Source of the DNA: an uncultured Candidatus Saccharibacteria bacterium
Lineage (GTDB): Bacteria; Patescibacteriota; Saccharimonadia; Saccharimonadales; Saccharimonadaceae
Direction of reading: 5' to 3'
NCBI GenBank assembly: GCA_948511255.1
Contig: CAOQNC010000009.1
Coordinates: forward strand, 1-14,267
Length of the DNA: 14,267 nucleotides
A program made the position numbers and the translations under genes. A model generated the notes under the pieces. It saw only the letters and a list, made by a program, of their open reading frames with translations, searched no databases and had not been told where the DNA came from. This document shows, in pieces, positions 12,938 through 14,267 of the stretch. Position 1 is the first letter of the stretch; every line of letters starts with the position of its first letter.

Positions 12938-14267
12938 ATGACGGAGGTAACCAAGGAAGGCGAACCGCTCAAATGTAGCGACTTCGTCCATCTGCACAAC
13001 CATACCCATTATTCTCTGCTCGACGGTTTGACCAAGATCCCCGAGCTGGTTGACTTTGTTAAATCCCAAGGCATGGAGGCTGTCGCCGTTACCGACCACG
13101 GCACCATGAGCGGCCTAGTCGAGCTTTATAAGAACTGTAACGATGCCGGAATCAAGCCGATTCTCGGTCTCGAGGCCTACGTTGCCGCTCGCGGTCGCGA
13201 AGATCGCGACCCGGCTTACGATAAGCAACGCTTCCATATTACCCTCCTTGCCATGAACAACGAAGGTTTTGAGAACCTTTGTCGCCTGATGACCGAGGCT
13301 GAAATCCACGGTAAGTATTATAAACCCCGTATCGACCATGAAATCATGGAGCGGTATAGCGAGGGAATTATCTGTCTTTCCGGCTGCGCTGGCTCCGAGA
13401 TTTCCGAAGCGATTCGCGCAAATGATCTGAAAAAGGCTCGTGAGCTAATCGACTGGTATCATGGCATCTACGGCGACCGTTTCTATCTCGAGATGCAAGA
13501 TCACGGCCATCCCGACTCGCCGACGCATTGGGACGTCCAGAACACTATTAACCAACAGCTGATGAAGTTCCATGACGAAACTAATATTCCGCTAGTCGTG
13601 ACCTGCGACGCCCACTACCTCAACCACGAAGACCAAGACGCGCATGAAGTCTTGCTCTGCGTCGGTACCGCCTCGAACCTCTCGAACCCGAACCGCATGA
13701 GTTTGAAGGATTTTGAGCTTCATGTTATCCCGCCTCAAGAAATTATCAACCGCTGGGAAGAAGTTTGCCCCGAGGCGGTGCGCAATTCGCGCCGCATTGC
13801 TGACCGTTGTAATATCGACCTCCAGCTTGGTCGGATTTTGATCCCGAAGTTTCCCGTCCCTGAAGACGCTTTGCCAAAACTAGAACTTGACGACGTCAAA
13901 AACGCTACTTCGCAGCAACTTGAGAAGGCTTATCTCGACCGCCTCGTTTTTCAGGGGCTGGTTTATCGTTATTGTGGCTATAAGCTTGACGAGACGCTCG
14001 ACCTCGAAATTCCCAAGTGTCGCGAACTTCTCGAAGAAGTCGACAAAAGCCCCGAGCGCGCCGAAGAAAAATTAAAAATCTTGCCGCGCATTGACTACGA
14101 ACTTTCCGTCGTCGACAAAATGGGCTATAATGGCTATTTCTTAATCGTCCAAGACTTTATTAACTGGGGCAAAAGTCAGCGCATCGTTTACGGCCCGGGT
14201 CGTGGTTCGGCTGCCGGTTCGATTCTCGCTTATGCTCTCAGGATTACCGAGCTCGACCCTCTGAAAT
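12938..14267 (+). CDS. dnaE: DNA polymerase III subunit alpha, 3' end cut by window edge
   Basis: 443 residues are visible; the frame is open to the right edge. The N-terminal PHP domain is clear: [15 protein letters not shown] (16-30) with its H-x-H metal motif, [13 protein letters not shown] (48-60), [10 protein letters not shown], and [20 protein letters not shown] further on. The start of the polymerase core follows: [18 protein letters not shown] and then [17 protein letters not shown] near the end, a hallmark of DnaE-type (C-family) polymerases. The window stops before the catalytic aspartates. The subunit copies the chromosome as part of the replisome. The first residues [15 protein letters not shown] form a short extension before the PHP domain. 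The gene is divergent from the exported-protein gene and probably starts as a leaderless transcript. Confidence 0.97.
   Translation, partial: MTEVTKEGEPLKCSDFVHLHNHTHYSLLDGLTKIPELVDFVKSQGMEAVAVTDHGTMSGLVELYKNCNDAGIKPILGLEAYVAARGREDRDPAYDKQRFHITLLAMNNEGFENLCRLMTEAEIHGKYYKPRIDHEIMERYSEGIICLSGCAGSEISEAIRANDLKKARELIDWYHGIYGDRFYLEMQDHGHPDSPTHWDVQNTINQQLMKFHDETNIPLVVTCDAHYLNHEDQDAHEVLLCVGTASNLSNPNRMSLKDFELHVIPPQEIINRWEEVCPEAVRNSRRIADRCNIDLQLGRILIPKFPVPEDALPKLELDDVKNATSQQLEKAYLDRLVFQGLVYRYCGYKLDETLDLEIPKCRELLEEVDKSPERAEEKLKILPRIDYELSVVDKMGYNGYFLIVQDFINWGKSQRIVYGPGRGSAAGSILAYALRITELDPLK

Noticed and set aside
14121..14131. GGGCTATAAT, a promoter-like sequence inside dnaE
   Set aside because: It encodes the conserved MGYNGY segment and has no gene after it on this strand.

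Overview
This window reads as chromosomal DNA of a small-genome bacterium of the Patescibacteria/CPR radiation, most likely a Saccharibacterium (TM7). This assignment is inferred from the type of genes and their divergence, not from a marker search. TGA acts as an ordinary stop (ends near 5252 and 6529), so the code is standard and not the recoded Gracilibacteria type. I see no tRNA, rRNA, CRISPR, insertion sequence or phage gene. Plus-strand genes are strongly C-rich at third codon positions (ctc, atc, gcc, cgc), whereas minus-strand genes prefer ctg and other G-ending codons.

Layout: (1) 3-860, the 3' part of a glycoside hydrolase family 3 gene (NagZ-like). (2) 931-1411, ribosomal protein S10 as a stand-alone transcription unit with its own promoter and terminator. 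(3) 1523-2371 minus, an orphan cytoplasmic protein behind a textbook sigma-70 promoter. (4) 2691-7533, a compact plus-strand operon: a MurF-like ligase without the usual N-terminal domain, an alpha/beta hydrolase with a long basic tail, a DegT-type PLP aminotransferase with a heptapeptide-repeat insertion, and a FemX-like aminoacyltransferase. Two of its junctions are 4-bp ATGA overlaps. A second FemX paralogue follows at 7659-8927. (5) 9069-9386 minus, an AbrB-type regulator, divergent from a six-helix membrane protein (9610-10233). (6) 10271-11614, a GalU-like nucleotidyltransferase and a one-helix coiled-coil membrane protein. (7) 11722-12708 minus, an orphan exported protein flanked by 14-bp inverted repeats. 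(8) 12938 to the right edge, the first part of dnaE (replicative polymerase alpha subunit).

Functionally the window centres on the cell envelope. It contains peptidoglycan turnover (GH3), a probable amino-acid or stem-peptide modification pathway (Mur ligase, aminotransferase, two Fem transferases), nucleotide-sugar supply (GalU-like), and several membrane or exported proteins. Housekeeping genes (rpsJ, dnaE) sit at the edges.

The most striking non-coding signals are three. A 31-bp promoter form recurs at four or five sites, including one antisense copy with no gene in front of it. Three genes (Mur ligase, galU-like, dnaE) have TGCTATAAT exactly 6 nt before ATG, which predicts leaderless mRNAs. 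Two minus-strand orphan genes are flanked by short CTAG-containing inverted repeats. Function calls rest on motifs read by eye; no database search was run.
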